Assembly: GCF_000972845.2 (NCBI RefSeq)
Contig: NC_040022.1
Span: 6,664,979 to 6,728,978 of the forward strand
DNA from: Larimichthys crocea
Lineage: Eukaryota; Chordata; Actinopteri; Sciaenidae
Direction of reading: 5' to 3'
DNA length: 64,000 nt
In this document: piece after piece, positions 27,001 to 41,300 of the stretch
Layout of the letters: each line of letters begins with the position of its first letter
Numbering within the stretch: the first letter of the stretch is position 1
Translations under genes and position numbers: made by a program
Notes under the pieces: model-generated
What the model saw: only the letters and a program-made list of their open reading frames with translations
What the model was told of the DNA's origin: nothing
Database searches by the model: none

Positions 27001-30000
27001 AAGAGATGACACAGTATGATTTAAACTGGAAATAACATTGAGAGACAAGAGTTTGGAAAAGAACACATCAGATTATACATGAAACAAGGCACAGATGTGG
27101 GGTGTAACAATATGAAAGGGAGAGTGAATTCAGTGTGACGAGAAAGAAACAAAACTCGTAGATGTAAAGGAGGCTGCAGAGCAGTAGAAAGAAAAGAAAA
27201 GGAATGAAGCTGAGAAGGAAGCTGGGGGTTTAAAGTGTGATTACTGTCGATGCAGGTGTCGTAGGTTTGAGGGGGGGGCGGACAAAGGTGTTGGGATGTT
27301 GGCAATGTTTCTTGTCTAGAGTTTGGAGATGGGAAGATTGATGCCACTCGAGTAACTCTCCGTTAAATACGAGCCCACAGCCCCGCAGCTGGTTATCTTA
27401 GCTTAGCACAAAGGCTGAAAACAGGGGAGAACAGCCAGCCTCGCTCTGTCAAACGGCAACATAATCTGCCTACCAGCATAATTAAAGCGTACTAATTAAC
27501 ACATCATCACACATCATTTGTTCAAGCCGTACAAAAAAGCAAAGTGCATCAAGAAATAGTCCAGCACATCACACCCCGTAAAAGGGTGAACTGACATTTT
27601 TTACACTTCGGCTTTTGCAAGGATTAAACAAACGAGATTCAACGTGTTAATTAGTGTGCTTTAGAGGTGCTGGGAGGTTTGCAGTCTTTACTGTAAGCTA
27701 TCGCACAGATATAAGAGCAGTATCGACACTGGCCGTGAATAAGAACCCCTTTGATTGTACGAGGTGGATTAGACACATCATTTCTGTTATTTAGGTATTT
27801 TTATTAAAACAGTGGCTCTATTTGATCAACAAAACCTTCAAGTCAATCAGAGTTGTTTATTTTTCCCAAGTTTGCACTTTCACCTCTCTCCTGCTGTCTC
27901 TCTTGGATATCGTTCTGCGTCTTTCCTGGCAATACGCGCACACAAGCCAGACACACTTATCAAGTTTAATGAGTACGGTCCATCCTCGGCTCTATTTCAG
28001 TACCGTCCTGTGTGCTAATGACAGACCTCCGAAGACCTCTCTCACTTCACACAGCAACCCACTGAGATGCACTGTGATTCATCATTATGCCTCGCTAACA
28101 AGCCAATTAAAATCTTGATTTAAATATCAGGCACCCGTCTCATCTTGCGTTTTTTTCTCTGTCGCACACGCGCGCGCTCTCCGTCGGGATTGCACACACA
28201 CCCACGCAAACACGCACAAAGCCACCCTAGACCTCACCTGTGCCAGGTGGGGTGGGCCTGCGTGTTCCAGTGGCAACATCCAGACTGGAGCTCCCACCAG
28301 ATTTACTATAACGGGAAAAACAGACACATATTATGATTGTGCTCATTCTCTTCATCGTTTTACTCATTTTTAACCGCCCCCAAAATTCCACTTGTTGCTG
28401 TTTAATTGATTTTACACATTTTTATGCCATAATAAAGCAATTATTAGGTGTCCTCCTGCAAGAACACCCTGATAATCATAATTTACAGTGAATATGGAAC
28501 TGTTTTTTAATAAAAAAAATAAAGAAAAAAATAAAGAAAAATGGCAAATAAGCTGCTTATTATGTGCAGAATCGAGTACAAAACAAATAATATTAAGATT
28601 AAAATGTGCAGCAAATTGTACATTAAAATCTGTTAATCTGGATTATAGTAGTCTTCATTTTTTAAACACAGTTTTGAATAATCAAAATAAACAGATTCAC
28701 ATTTATATATTTAAAAAAGCTAGACTACAGAGACTTCAGTCTGTATATATTCAGTACACACTGTAGATGCACAGAGGAATACAGTGACTCACTGCAGTCT
28801 ATTTTAAGATGTTTTACATTGCCTCATGGGTGAATGTGACTCATGTCTGACCCGTTTTGATAAAGTGGGATTGTCATTTATGATGCTGTAGATGTCATCG
28901 ATGCAGAGAGATGTTGGTGGTTACCTGGAGCTGAGTCGGTTCTGTCTCATTCTCTGCTCCTGCAGCAGACGGGTATTCTCCAGTTTGACTGGGCTCGGGA
29001 TGAAACCCACCTCACAGCCCTCCTTCACCAGGCGTCCGATCCACCAGTCATTGTTGTACTTCTGCATTTAGAGAGACAGACATCAGTAAACCAGCGATAT
29101 CACACACATCAGAATTTATCACCAAAACCTAACCCTCATCTCAACGAATACAACTGAAGCTTCATTTTAAACTTTCAAAAAAAGGTAGAACTCAATTGTA
29201 TCTTTCACAGTATAAATGCTCATCGTGTACCCAAATATAATAAGCAACATATTCTTGCAATATCATTTTATGCCTCATGTTTGTCAGCTAAAAAGGTACA
29301 ATAATGTACCGAGTGACCAAAATTGTATCTCAAAATCAGAAAGTTGGAGTACAATTTTCATTAATTTTCTTTTATTATGTTTGCATCAGTTTCTTCTCTC
29401 ACTCCCACTCATGGCCTGGGTAGGGTTTAGACGGAAGGAGACGGTGTAATGAGCTGCAATAAAACATGATCCCTCCCATCACTGCCTATTGTTCAAAAGG
29501 GGCCGTCTGGTCTTTTTATCCCTGAACCATTGAGGAGCTTTAGATTGCTACATAAAAGGATTTACCTTTGGTTGAAGGTGAACTGGTACAAATGTGTACT
29601 CTACTAAACTACAGAAAACTACTCTTTGTATATCTGTGTGAATATTGCACCTTTCACTACAAAATCTGTACAAAAATTGTCTCTCTATTTTTAAGCGTGA
29701 ATGAACGAGAGCACGTTGATCTTACCTCTTTAATGTGCAAGAAGTCTTTGGCTTCAAAGGATATGGCCATGCCTTGCACAGGAACTTCATCACTGGGGCC
29801 AGGGTTGTAACCGACATTTGTCCGCACAGCAAACGCCACTGGTTTGGTCTGCAGCAGTGATGGGAAAGACAGATATTAGCTTCATGAAAAAAACACCTAA
29901 CACCGAGTTCAGTGTCCCCTTGACACTAATGAGGAGGTTTACCAGTGTCAAAACACTCTACACCGATGTGCAAACTATGCAACAACAGCAACAACTATTA

Positions 30001-33000
30001 AAGCAACACTGTGCAACAACGGATAGAGGTGCAACAGATGATCTCTGACCTTTGCTTTCTCGAGCGTGGCAAGGGCCTGTCTGTCGGCCTCCTTTCTCAG
30101 AGCTTCAGGGTCCTCCTCCAGGGACACGTCAGAATCCGACGGCCGGCTGGTGTAGGAGTCTGCAGAGCCCTGAAATGCACAATGAGTTTACATAAAGATG
30201 AGGAGGTGAAAAAAAGAGCAGATGACCATGGATCAACCCTCGGAGGGAGCAAAAACAGAAGCAGACTCAGTGAACTTGGTCTTGTCTGGGTATATGTTTG
30301 AATGTTTAAAGTGGTAACCTGTTTGTTCATCTTCAGGTATTCCTGATGTCGTTCCTGTTTGTCCTGTTTCAAATTCACTTGTCTTAAGTATGAAGGACAA
30401 GGTTCTCCCTTTGCAATTTCATTTGCGGTCAAAATGTCAAGACTGCCTGGAGGAGTGTAACCTACATAGACACAAAGGGGGCAGTGGCCTTCATACTGCA
30501 TGAAAGCTGACTCTGTGTAATTTGAGGTGGAGAGGATGCATGACAAGAGGCCGATATTTCCATTGCAGCTGCGCTGAGGCCAGGATGTTAAATATTTTCG
30601 CACAGGTACAACACGTTCACTGTGTGGGTGTGTCAAGTGGAGACAAAAAGAGGTAGAGAGAGAAGAAAAATGGCCTGAGGACTGTTTGTAATATTAGGGT
30701 TCTCATGAAGTGGCTACAGTTTCCAACACATCCACCACTCATGCACTGTAACTTGACTCCCTGACCCTCATCCAGACACCCATACCACAATAAAAACCAG
30801 AGCCTCCTGCGAGCCTACGGCGCCGACCCACTGTACTGTACAGCAGAGCGGTGCAGTGAGGGAGGCATCCTGAACTTCTGAAATGTTTGAGTGTTGAACT
30901 TATATAACAATCCCACTTGTTCTCTTCTTGCTGTTTTTTTTTTCTTTCTTTCTTTTTTTTTTTTTTAAACTGACAGGCTGCCTGGCGCTTTGTAGGAGGT
31001 GCTGACAAGAATGCGGACAGCTGAATGTGCCAGGCAGAAGAAGTGAGTCACTAGGTGTGGGCTTTTAAAATAGAGGTGAGAATGCGCAAAGATGACATAC
31101 GCCATATGTAATGATGATGAAAAATTCCCTGCACATGTGTACTCAACACAAAAAGAGAACTCAGTGAAAACAATGAATATTTCTGGATCTGGGTTTGAAA
31201 TATTTCAATATCATACCAAAACAATACAATTTTTGATACGTCAGTTTGGGGAATATAAACTTATTCTAACCCTTTTCTTTCGATTCAAATATGCTCAGTG
31301 CATCTGTGGTAAATAAAAATCTTTGCTTTAATAAAATATAATGTAAAATTAGAAACTCTTCCTGATCAAGAAATATACAATGAAAGCAAAGACCATCAGC
31401 CAGTATTCATTAAAGGGTAATACCACCAATTTTACATCTCAAAATCTCCTTATAGGTGTCGGAGAGCACTACCGCATATGAGAACAAAGTTATATAAATT
31501 CTGATCAAATCTGTCTATCATGAGTACGACAACATTGTTCCAGAAAGTAGGAGCTTTGAGCTCTTGGTTTCTTGCTGCCAACTTGTTGTTTGACTTGTTT
31601 TCTATGCTATTTAATTTAAAAAGCTAAAAAGAAATCTGGGATGTACTTGTGGTCCTGATGCATTTCTATATAACAGCAGCATCCCTGGTTCGATTTTGGT
31701 GCGGGACCTTTGTTGCAGGTCATCCCTGTCTCTCTCTCTCTTCTTGTTTCCTGTCTGCCACTGTTAAAGTAAAATAACTTCCTAGACCTTAAGATCTAAA
31801 TATCTAAATATATCCGGAGTGAAAAACTGATCCAATGTGGAAGAGTGAGACATTTGTGTGGTGTTTACACGTGCATTTATGTGTGATTAATGCTCCTCTA
31901 CGCCTTTGATTACCATCCATGCGTGTCTTTATGATCTGAAATGAAAGGACAAACACGAATGTTGATTCTAGCTCAGCCACCTGTCGTATCAAGGCGCTCT
32001 GTGACTTGGCAACTGGCGACTGAATGTAGACACTCCCTGTTGCCAAGGCGATGCCTAGCTACTCCTCATGTCATCGGGCATCCACAAACCATCCCCACTT
32101 CCTGTTTCATTTACTCAAACGCAAACACTCGCAGCGGTGTGCCCGCTTCCCACTCAAGTAGGACGAATGATCCTGTGAGTGGCATGCAGCACCTAATGAG
32201 GACAACAGCAGCCGCCCCCTCTTACTGACTCTGAGTCATCTTCTGAACCATACAGGTGGATCCCAACACTGAGCACCGACTAAGTGACGGTTAAAAACCT
32301 CGATGGGGAACCCACGGGAATGCTTTTAGAGAGAGAGAAAAAGACGAAAAATGACGTCTGAAAAAACATGCGACCAACAGGCTTGCTACAACAGGTCGGT
32401 GATGCAGCAAAATGTAGAGTGAGAAAGAGTGGGAGGGACAGGCGATGACTCGTGTGTGTGTGTGTGTGTGTGTGTGTTTGTGTGTAAGTGTGTGTGGACA
32501 AATGATTGTGTCTCTGAGTCACTCATCCAGTTGATTCTCATCACACACAACCAGAAAGAAGAGAGGGATTGACAGATTCATGAGTCAATACTTTATAAAT
32601 AAAAAAAGGTGCATATGGGTGAGAGGGGAGACAAAATAGCAACTGACCAACAACCTCTCTGCACATTGTCTCCAATGAAATCCTTTCAAAACGCGTCGAC
32701 AGACATTTCCTCCACCTTTTCACCTCTCCTTCTTCTTCATCTCCTCCTCTCATGTCAATGGGTTGTGTCTCTAATTTAGCTCCTTGCTTCACTTCACATA
32801 CAGCTCCAGTTCAAAATAGCTACAGGCCACCTGATGGCAGAGCTGCTTTCCTATTGGCAGTGCCAGACTAGAGACCCCGGCAGTGTCATAGTAACCATCT
32901 CTGCAGCGTATTACAGGCAGCCAGTGAAAGGTGCATCAGGAAGGAGATAGAAAGATGTATAGGAATCAATAGTAAATAAAATACCCTGAAGGGAAATCAG

Positions 33001-35824
33001 TGATGGGGAAATTGCATAAAAGCGTTTCAACAGGTGATCAATTAAGTATTTTCTTATGCTGTGAGGCTATAGGCAAGAGGACAACACAGTAATAGCAACA
33101 ACAAACAAAACAGTATGGCCTTTGGGGGAAATTATTCATTTTTTACTAACAAGACAAACTTTTCTACATTTTGCACTGCACTGTCACAAACACAGAAGGC
33201 AAAATGAAAGAAATGTGCACGAGTTAAGGTTCAGTAATTATTCTGAAATAGAACGCACTGTGTTCCTCCTCCTTTTCTCTGCACAGCGGCAGCCACCGTG
33301 ATGAATTTACACCTCCTTAGCATTGATATTGAATAAATGGAGGGAGGGGGCAACAGAGCACAGGGGGGTAATGGAATAAGGAGCAAGGGCGGACCGGGGG
33401 AAAGACAAGTGCTTTGAATAATGAGGGTTGAAAAGAGTCACCCTGCAGCAGGGAAATGAGTTAACATTGTTTCTTCTGATGCAATGGCCCCTTTGCAAAT
33501 GGCTTCAAGAAAAAGGGACGAGGTAAAGTAGATTTGTTTTCTGGGGGGTTGAATAAAGCTGCGTAAAAACGATAACGAACATACTAAAATGTGTGCTCTT
33601 TTTAAACTCAGGAAATAATCACCACCGTCTGTCAGATAACAGGGCAGAGGTCAAAGATTTTAATCTGCTACTGTCGTGAACAGCAGGAACCTTGCAGCAG
33701 GTGTTGTCAGACTTCACAATGCATGACTAAGAAGTGATTACCATCTAAGAGCTAACACATACTGCGAACCCCTGCCCTGATAATTAAACAGATAAAAATA
33801 TCTTCATTGGTAGAAAAAAAAAGAAATGGAGGAAAAGTGAGAATATTAAATATCCTTTTCCTTATTCGATTTATCACAGAGTCTCCTCGGGCCCCAGTCG
33901 ACGAATCAGAGACAAAAAGGGACACAACATCTCATCTCAGACAGCTGAGAACAAAACCAGAATGCATTAGCAGTCGAGTCTCAGCAATGCTGTGCATTCA
34001 CATCACATCCAGAGGGAGACTAACTCAGTAAAAACAGACAGAGGGAAAAGAAAATCAGAGCAGGGGAAACATGTCTCACAGAACAGATGTACAAACGGAG
34101 GAATCACAAAGGACAGATTTCCAGTCTGAAGCTCATGGCCTCAGGCTGTAAATGGCCATATTCCTTTTTTTCTGTCACAGCAGCGTCATGGTAACCAGCT
34201 GGCTGGTGTGGAGATGACTAGAAAGATGAGTCATGGACTGAATTCACTAGAAATCCCCATTTTCATAGAGAGGAACTCCAAAAACACACATCATAATACG
34301 TGAAAAATACAATTCAGCAATGAGATTACGTCTGGGAGATATGATTAAAATCAATATCAATAAGATCTTTTGCATATGTTTATACTACTGCCAACATAAC
34401 ACCTTTAATGATACTCATATCCCAACACCAATACTTCTCAGTATCTTGTTTGCGGTTACAAAATTCACAAAACCCTTTTATCAATCAGTAAAATATGCCA
34501 ATGGTCTCAATAATTTTATGATGTGTTAACACAAGCAGATGTACAAGCACATTGCCAAATATATGTATATACAAATACTTTAAGTTGTTTTTAAGTGTAA
34601 TTCTTAAATTAGATTAGACATATTTTATTGTCTCTGTGTCTTGTCCATGGTAGAAAACATCTCTTCAAGTTTTTGGACAAAACAACCAACTTGAAGACGT
34701 CACTTTGGCTTTGGGAAATTGCAGTGGTCATTATTTGTGCTATTTCATAGACCGAACAATTCTTTGATAATGTCGTTAGCTAGTTGTTAATTGCAGTTAT
34801 AAAAGGTAAGGTGAGGTAATGAAACTGATTATCATTTACGTTCAGTTCATTATATCCGACACAAGAAACTTCAACAACTCCTGTAGTTTAATTTGGGAAA
34901 CAGAATCTTGTAAAACAGAAGTGTGCCACGTCATCACTACTGCTGAACGGATTAGTCGATTCGCCAATAGTCATTTACAATTTCGATAATCGACTGATTG
35001 TTCGAGGCAATTTATCAAACAAAAAAGCAGAACATTCATTGATTCAGCTTCCCACAGCAATTTGAGGACATAACTTTGGAACTTCTCTGTGATTTTTAAT
35101 TCTTTATAGATAAAGGTTTAGTCGAAAAACAAACAGAGATTAAAACACTTGCTTCCTGTAGCCCTAATTGTCAAGACTATGATTCCACTGAAAGAAAAAT
35201 GTGTATATATATTGAATTGTCACCCAGCCCTAAATGCAATAATTGCAAAAACAGTGAAAAACTATACATCAGAGAAAGTGTAAAATCATGAAGCAGCTCA
35301 GTATGCAATAACTAAATCCAAATCCAGCCCAGGCCTGTTTGTGACAGGGGCACGGCAGTGAAAAAAGCCCCCTGAAATGGCCATAGTGCTGGGACGGCCG
35401 GACAGGCAGCAAAGGCAACCGGTGGGACTGGAAGTCTAATTAAAAACACAGCGCCTTTCCAGCAGCTGCGGCCCGGCCCAAAATGGAATCACACTCATAA
35501 GAGGGGGAGCAAAGAAAGACTCGGACTGGGAGGTAAAGCGCTATCAGGACACGGCTGGCAAGTTATTTTATCCTGTCATGTCACAGAGCAAAAGCGTCTT
35601 GCTGAACTTTCAAAACTCAATCCAGATCCACACAGAGAAACTCACACTCAAACTGCTTCCAGATCAGTCAGATGCAGCAAAAAGCTTGTAGATCTATCCA
35701 GATCCTTCTTACCATAACGGGCCTTTGAATCCTCTCAGTCCTCTCCATACCTCGTTTGCCACGCTCGCCACACCACGGCAAACCAAGGGGGAAACGCCGG
35801 AGTCCACAGACACAGTTGTGTGTA

Positions 35825-35904
<80 letters not shown>

Positions 35905-38348
35905 TGGTAACTAGTGTAAGTATCTGTCTGTTGGCTTGTCAAGTGCAGAGGTGTACATGTGCGTGTTTGTGAGTGTGTGAGTGTGTGTGCGTGTGTGTGT
36001 GTGTGTGTGTGCGTGGTGTGTATGATAGGAGAAAAAGCCAGAACAGAGTGCCGTATGTGTGAAACCAGCAGAGCGGTTCTCTTAACCTCCAACCCCTGCT
36101 CACACACACACACACACACACACCCACCTTCCCACCTCCACAACCCAGAGGAACGTGAACCCTGCGTATAGGAAGGGAGCTAGAGCTGGCTGGGGGTCGG
36201 GTTGCAGGACTTGTGCTACATTTGCAAACTGGGGAAATATATTTAGCCCTGGTCGGTCAGAAACAGGGACATGAACACACTGAGACCCAGAAGGAAGCCT
36301 GGTATGCAGCCGTCAGCCATTCAATGCCCCGGCTGACGTGGGAGAGGGCTGGGGCAGAGCCCAGGGAAACCCCCCCCCCACCCATCTCTCTCCCTCTTTC
36401 TCTTTGCTTCATTCCCCTCGGCCTATGTCCTGATCTCATTCTCCCCAACCCCTCTGTGTGTCTCTTTGTCTCTCTGTCTGCCTCCCGGAAAAAGGGTATC
36501 AGACAGCGGATTAATATGGATATGAGGGGATGGTGCAACGACTGTAGCTGTAACACTTTGAAGCAACTGCCGCTCGACTATTTGCTGAACAGTTACTGCT
36601 CCAAATCCACGTATCTATCAACTAGGTGTTAAATATCATCTATAAGGGTCGGCTACTAATACATCTTTACAAAGATACATTAATTTCTTATGTAACTGCA
36701 TGGAAATAAGTGTGAAATATTGAATTGGGACACTGTTAAGGCTGTTAAAGGAGGCAGACAGGTGTGGTTGGAGGGGTGGTAGTGGTATTGTTGGGAGGGG
36801 TCCAATGTGTCCACCAGAGGGCAACCTGTGACACAATGAAAGGGGCTTCTCCATGGCTACAGAAACTGACCGCCTCTTCCTCTCTTGTGTTAGCAGCTGA
36901 TGACAACATAGTCAGCTGGGGAAGTAAAAAAAATAAAAATGGAGAGCAGTCCCACCAGTTAGCTCCTCATACAGTGAGACGCAGCAGCAACTGGGGCTCT
37001 GCTGGGATTCATATGTCAGGACTGACAGGAGGACTGCTTGTCTCTCCGCAGCATCTCAACCCTGGAGACCTTTCACATATGGCAACCGAGCAAGACGTGA
37101 TGTTGTCTATGGAGCAATGGTGGGGAAAATGGATGAATCTTAGTATTCTGGTTATAGAAAGTGTTTGATGGGTAACTCAAGTGCAACGGAGCATGAAAGA
37201 AACAAAGAAATGTTTCTTTCTCAACAGATTTTCATAAAGGTTTGTATTTGACATACAAACCTTCACACCCTTTAACTTACACTTCTTAATATCCATCCTA
37301 CGATGGTCGTGCTCTTGCATGAGTTGCAAGTATGGTATTTGCTTCAATTAGTAATTGACGCATATTACCTCCTGTTGCAAATCTCAGGTTGCATGTTGGA
37401 ATTTTGGTGAAACATCCCCAACAGGAATGTTGCAGAATATTGTAGATCTAATCTACACCAAGGTGATCCGTATGAAATCTTTAAGCTCGGAAATTTCACA
37501 AGACAATGTCGTATTTACACGTAAATGGTGGTTATCAAGTCGCTAGTGTATTACATTAAGTGGAACACTAAAGAAGCTGCTGCAGAGACTAATTAATTAG
37601 CGGCAGCCAAGCAGAAACTGTTGTCTGTTCTTGTTAGCAGCCTGAATATATTGTTGATTTCAGGGCGTTACAGTGAACTGTATGTTAATGTCGTGTGATT
37701 AAGTTTGATAGATATTCTCTGGTGAAGAGAAATGTTGCATCCAAATGGAATAAGGGACCTGAAAGGACCATTAGTTTTAATCTTCATGAGTACAGACTGC
37801 AGTTTCTGTTGGTCTTCAGGTTTTTGCCAATGAACTTTGACGCAGATGTTCATCCCGTTCAGCCCCTCTGTTGGTGCTATATTAAACTGCTAAAACGTCG
37901 TGCGTGAGCATGCATGTGTTTCCTAGTTGTTAACGATAAAAGACACAACGGGTTCAAGATTTAAAAAAAAATATATAACACTTGAAGTAAAAATATTTTT
38001 TTCATCACACACTCCGGCAGACATGTCACCTCGTTTACACAGCAGCAGACAGTCTCTGCCCGTCTTTGCGTACCTGAAGACGGAGCGTGTTATTGTTGAA
38101 CTCGACACACAAACCAGCGCTGCACAAACACGTAGGCTGCACCCACACACACACACACACACTCACGCTCACACAGAGACACACACACACACACACACAC
38201 ACAAACCCATCTAAACATCCCTTCGTCTCTACATCCCACTGTGCCTGCACACGGAGGGAGATTCAGTGGCCCGGTTGCCATGGAAACCGGGCTGAGTGTA
38301 CCAGCCAGCTCTACTGTTGGCTGATTGTGGCTCTCATGTATTTGTGTG

Positions 38349-38389
<41 letters not shown>

Positions 38390-41300
38390 TAAGTGAGTGT
38401 GCACTTGCGTAGGTGTGTGTGAGACTGTAAAGCCTATACAGGGCTCTGCTTTGAGTTGTTCGAGGGGAGACTAAAATAGGCTGTATGTACAAAAACCTAT
38501 AGAGCGCCTGCATGCTTCTTTGTCTGCGACTAACGGCGTTTTTTCAAATCTTAACATGGTTTCAGAAACTGTGTTCATGTGTTAGGAACATTCATAGATA
38601 CTTCAGGCACTAAACAGCTGTGTTATGAAATAATTTTTTGGGTTATGTGCGGCGCTTTGACTGCTTAAAATCCCTGCTGCTTCCACTGCTTGCAAATGAG
38701 TAAAATGCTGTGCAATGGCATCAGACAGGGGAGGAAATTTATCTCAGGATGTGTTAAATCATCCTTACTATGGGTAATGATTCCTTATACAGTGTGAGTG
38801 AGTATGAATTGTGCCTGACCTGCAGGCCCAGGTGCACGTGGTCCCTCAGCAAGCGGAGTCACGGAGTTAATGAAGGACAAGGAGGTGGGAAGGGTGATAT
38901 GTGTAGGAGAGGATGCAGCTAACCTTTAGAAACCACAGGAGAGCTCAGCTCCCTGTGTTCACCAACAGCGATGGGATTTTTTTTTTTCCTTCTAAAGCAA
39001 CACCAGCACTAAACAGGTAAATGTCATTCAGCACGGGGCAAATCATTTCCTCTCACAAATGAAGAGGTCAGATGGAAAAAGGGGGACTCATTTATCTGCC
39101 ACACAGCGCGGCTTTGAGAAATGTCATGTCCAGACAGGACTGCTGCACAGGTCGCGAGCGTGTGATGCCTTAACCCCAACTCCTAAACTCTGCGAGGAGA
39201 AGAAGTGTTCCCGTCTGACAGAGAGAGGCTTCTTGACCCGTTCTTGACCCGCTGGAAAACAGAGCTGGACGACTGACAGCAAATCAGTGCATCTACATCT
39301 ACAGACACGGGTGGTGTAAGGTCAGAGGGGAGCAGTGTGGGGGTGAATCTTACAACTGGGGACTAATAATTACAATCAAACCCCCGGAGTAATCTCTGCT
39401 GATGTCTTTCAGCTCCATCTCTGTGACAATAAAGCTGCTTGTAGCTGTAGTCACAGGGGTTTTACTGTTGTTACCGCTGATGATATCAAAGCCATTTGAA
39501 CGTGTGAGATACAGAACAGTAAGTGGGCCGTCTGTGACAAACACACAGGTGAAGAGGGGAAGATACTCCTTGTTTAAAGACAAGAAAATAAAGGGTTTTC
39601 ATTTTCTCAGTCACAGTGGAAAGAGAACTGCGGCACGGTAGATAAATCAGAGTGAAACTGATGTGGTAATCACAGTTTGCTAACAGTGGCAGATGAAACC
39701 TCTATAATAAGATGTCACAAAGTTTAGGTTTTAAAGATTTCTGCACTTCAAGGTATAAACCTCATATTTGTTTGATCATTATATTCGCTGTCTTAGAAGT
39801 GAGCTTGGTCCCGTCACATTCATTTCATATATCCTAGTCTCTCCTAGACTTTACTGTCGGCACTTCTAATAATGTAAATTATGCAGAAAATAACCCTTCG
39901 TTCAGCTAATTCTCCTCAAACCAAAAAATGTTTAGAGGCTTAGAATCCAATTAAGGTGATTTTATTCTGTTGGAATGAGAAAATATTAAAGGATTAACAT
40001 ATGACTCAGACATATTTTTTGGGAAGTAATTTATCTGCAAATATTTTGATGATGATTTATTCATTTTATGTCATTTTACAAGCAGAAAAAAAAAAGAAAA
40101 AAGAAAAATATTAGCTCCAACACCTCAAATTGTGCTTTTTATTTGTCATAAATAATAGTAAACTGAGCATGTTTGTGTTTTGGACTGTTGGACTATTGGA
40201 CTATTGAAACAGATCAATCAGTTTTTGTGATTTTGATGTGAGTTTTGGATTATTATTTTTTTGTGTGATTTTACAGACAAAATAATTGGCTAATGATTAT
40301 TTTCATGATTCACTCATTAGTTGTTTAGTCTAAGAAATAGAGAAAAAAAAAAGTAAAATAAATAAAAAGTTTTTAAAAAAGAGAGAGATATATAACTGAT
40401 GTTGTAGGATATATAAATGTTAATATGGAGCCACTGAACCCCCGGCATTAAGTCCTCACTCTGGCTCCATTAAACTTTCATGTGCTTCTTCATTAAATAA
40501 AACTAGAGGAGAGTGGAGAGTCTGGCACCTGGATTAGTGGTCTGGAGGAAGGATTAAGTGTGAAATGTTACCTGTCGGACAAAGCTGTTCGAGGTGGTGT
40601 CAGAGGAGGTGCTTCCATCTGAGCGCTTAAATCGGCTCTTCCTCTTGGCGTACTTTCCCTGAGAACGGAGACAGGTTGGAGGACAGGGGAGAGGGAGAGC
40701 ATTTGGAAGGAAACAGAAAAAAAAAAAACACAAAAAGTTTAATTGCATTGCTCCCTAATAACTTATCCTGACATGTCTTGTAGAAAATCTTGTTTCTGCA
40801 GAGCATGATAGCCATTAACATTTGGCACAGCGTTTTTAAAAGCTTCTGAATATGATCAGGCAGTCAGATAGACCCAGAGATAAAGCAGCGAGAGTTCCAG
40901 ACTGGAGAGGAAGTCAGACATGAACAACCTTCATTACTTGTCATTTTTCATGTTCTGATGCAAACTGGGACCTTGTAATCTGATTGGCAGACCCCTGGCA
41001 AATGGCCTATCCGGGTTGGGCAGAGGCCACACATTGCATTATGAGCCCACCCTGCCCACATCGCCATGGTTACGCAATGCTGACTAATCACATTTGCTGG
41101 AAATCAGGAGACTGTGGCTGTTGTTCTTCCAGTGTGACAAAAGGAACTGCTGATTAAAATAAAGCTCAGAAATAAACATGAGCTCAACATGCAGGATGTA
41201 TTTCAGTGACCACATGTGATTATTCATAGGGGGTATAGCTCAGTGGTAGAGCATTTGACTGCAGATCAAGAGGTCTCTGGTTCAAATCCGGATGCCCCCT

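Larger units (their letters stand above)
30170..40571. other. cacnb1 intron 2 (10.4 kb)
   Basis: This is the largest intron in the window, between the basic exon 2 and exon 3. It contains GT/CA and GA microsatellites (about 32449-32480, 35818-35900, 35960-36012, 36098-36124, 38142-38203, 38350-38388), a SINE-type fragment near 31685-31775, three segments of one interspersed repeat family, and two X-box-like motifs. I found no additional coding exon. Confidence 0.7.

Noticed and set aside
35709..36143. 144-codon minus-strand frame rich in Thr-His and Leu-Ser
   Set aside because: It is produced by CA and GA microsatellites.
37232..37263. 10-bp inverted repeat AAGGTTTGTA / TACAAACCTT
   Set aside because: Short and AT-rich; expected by chance in 64 kb.
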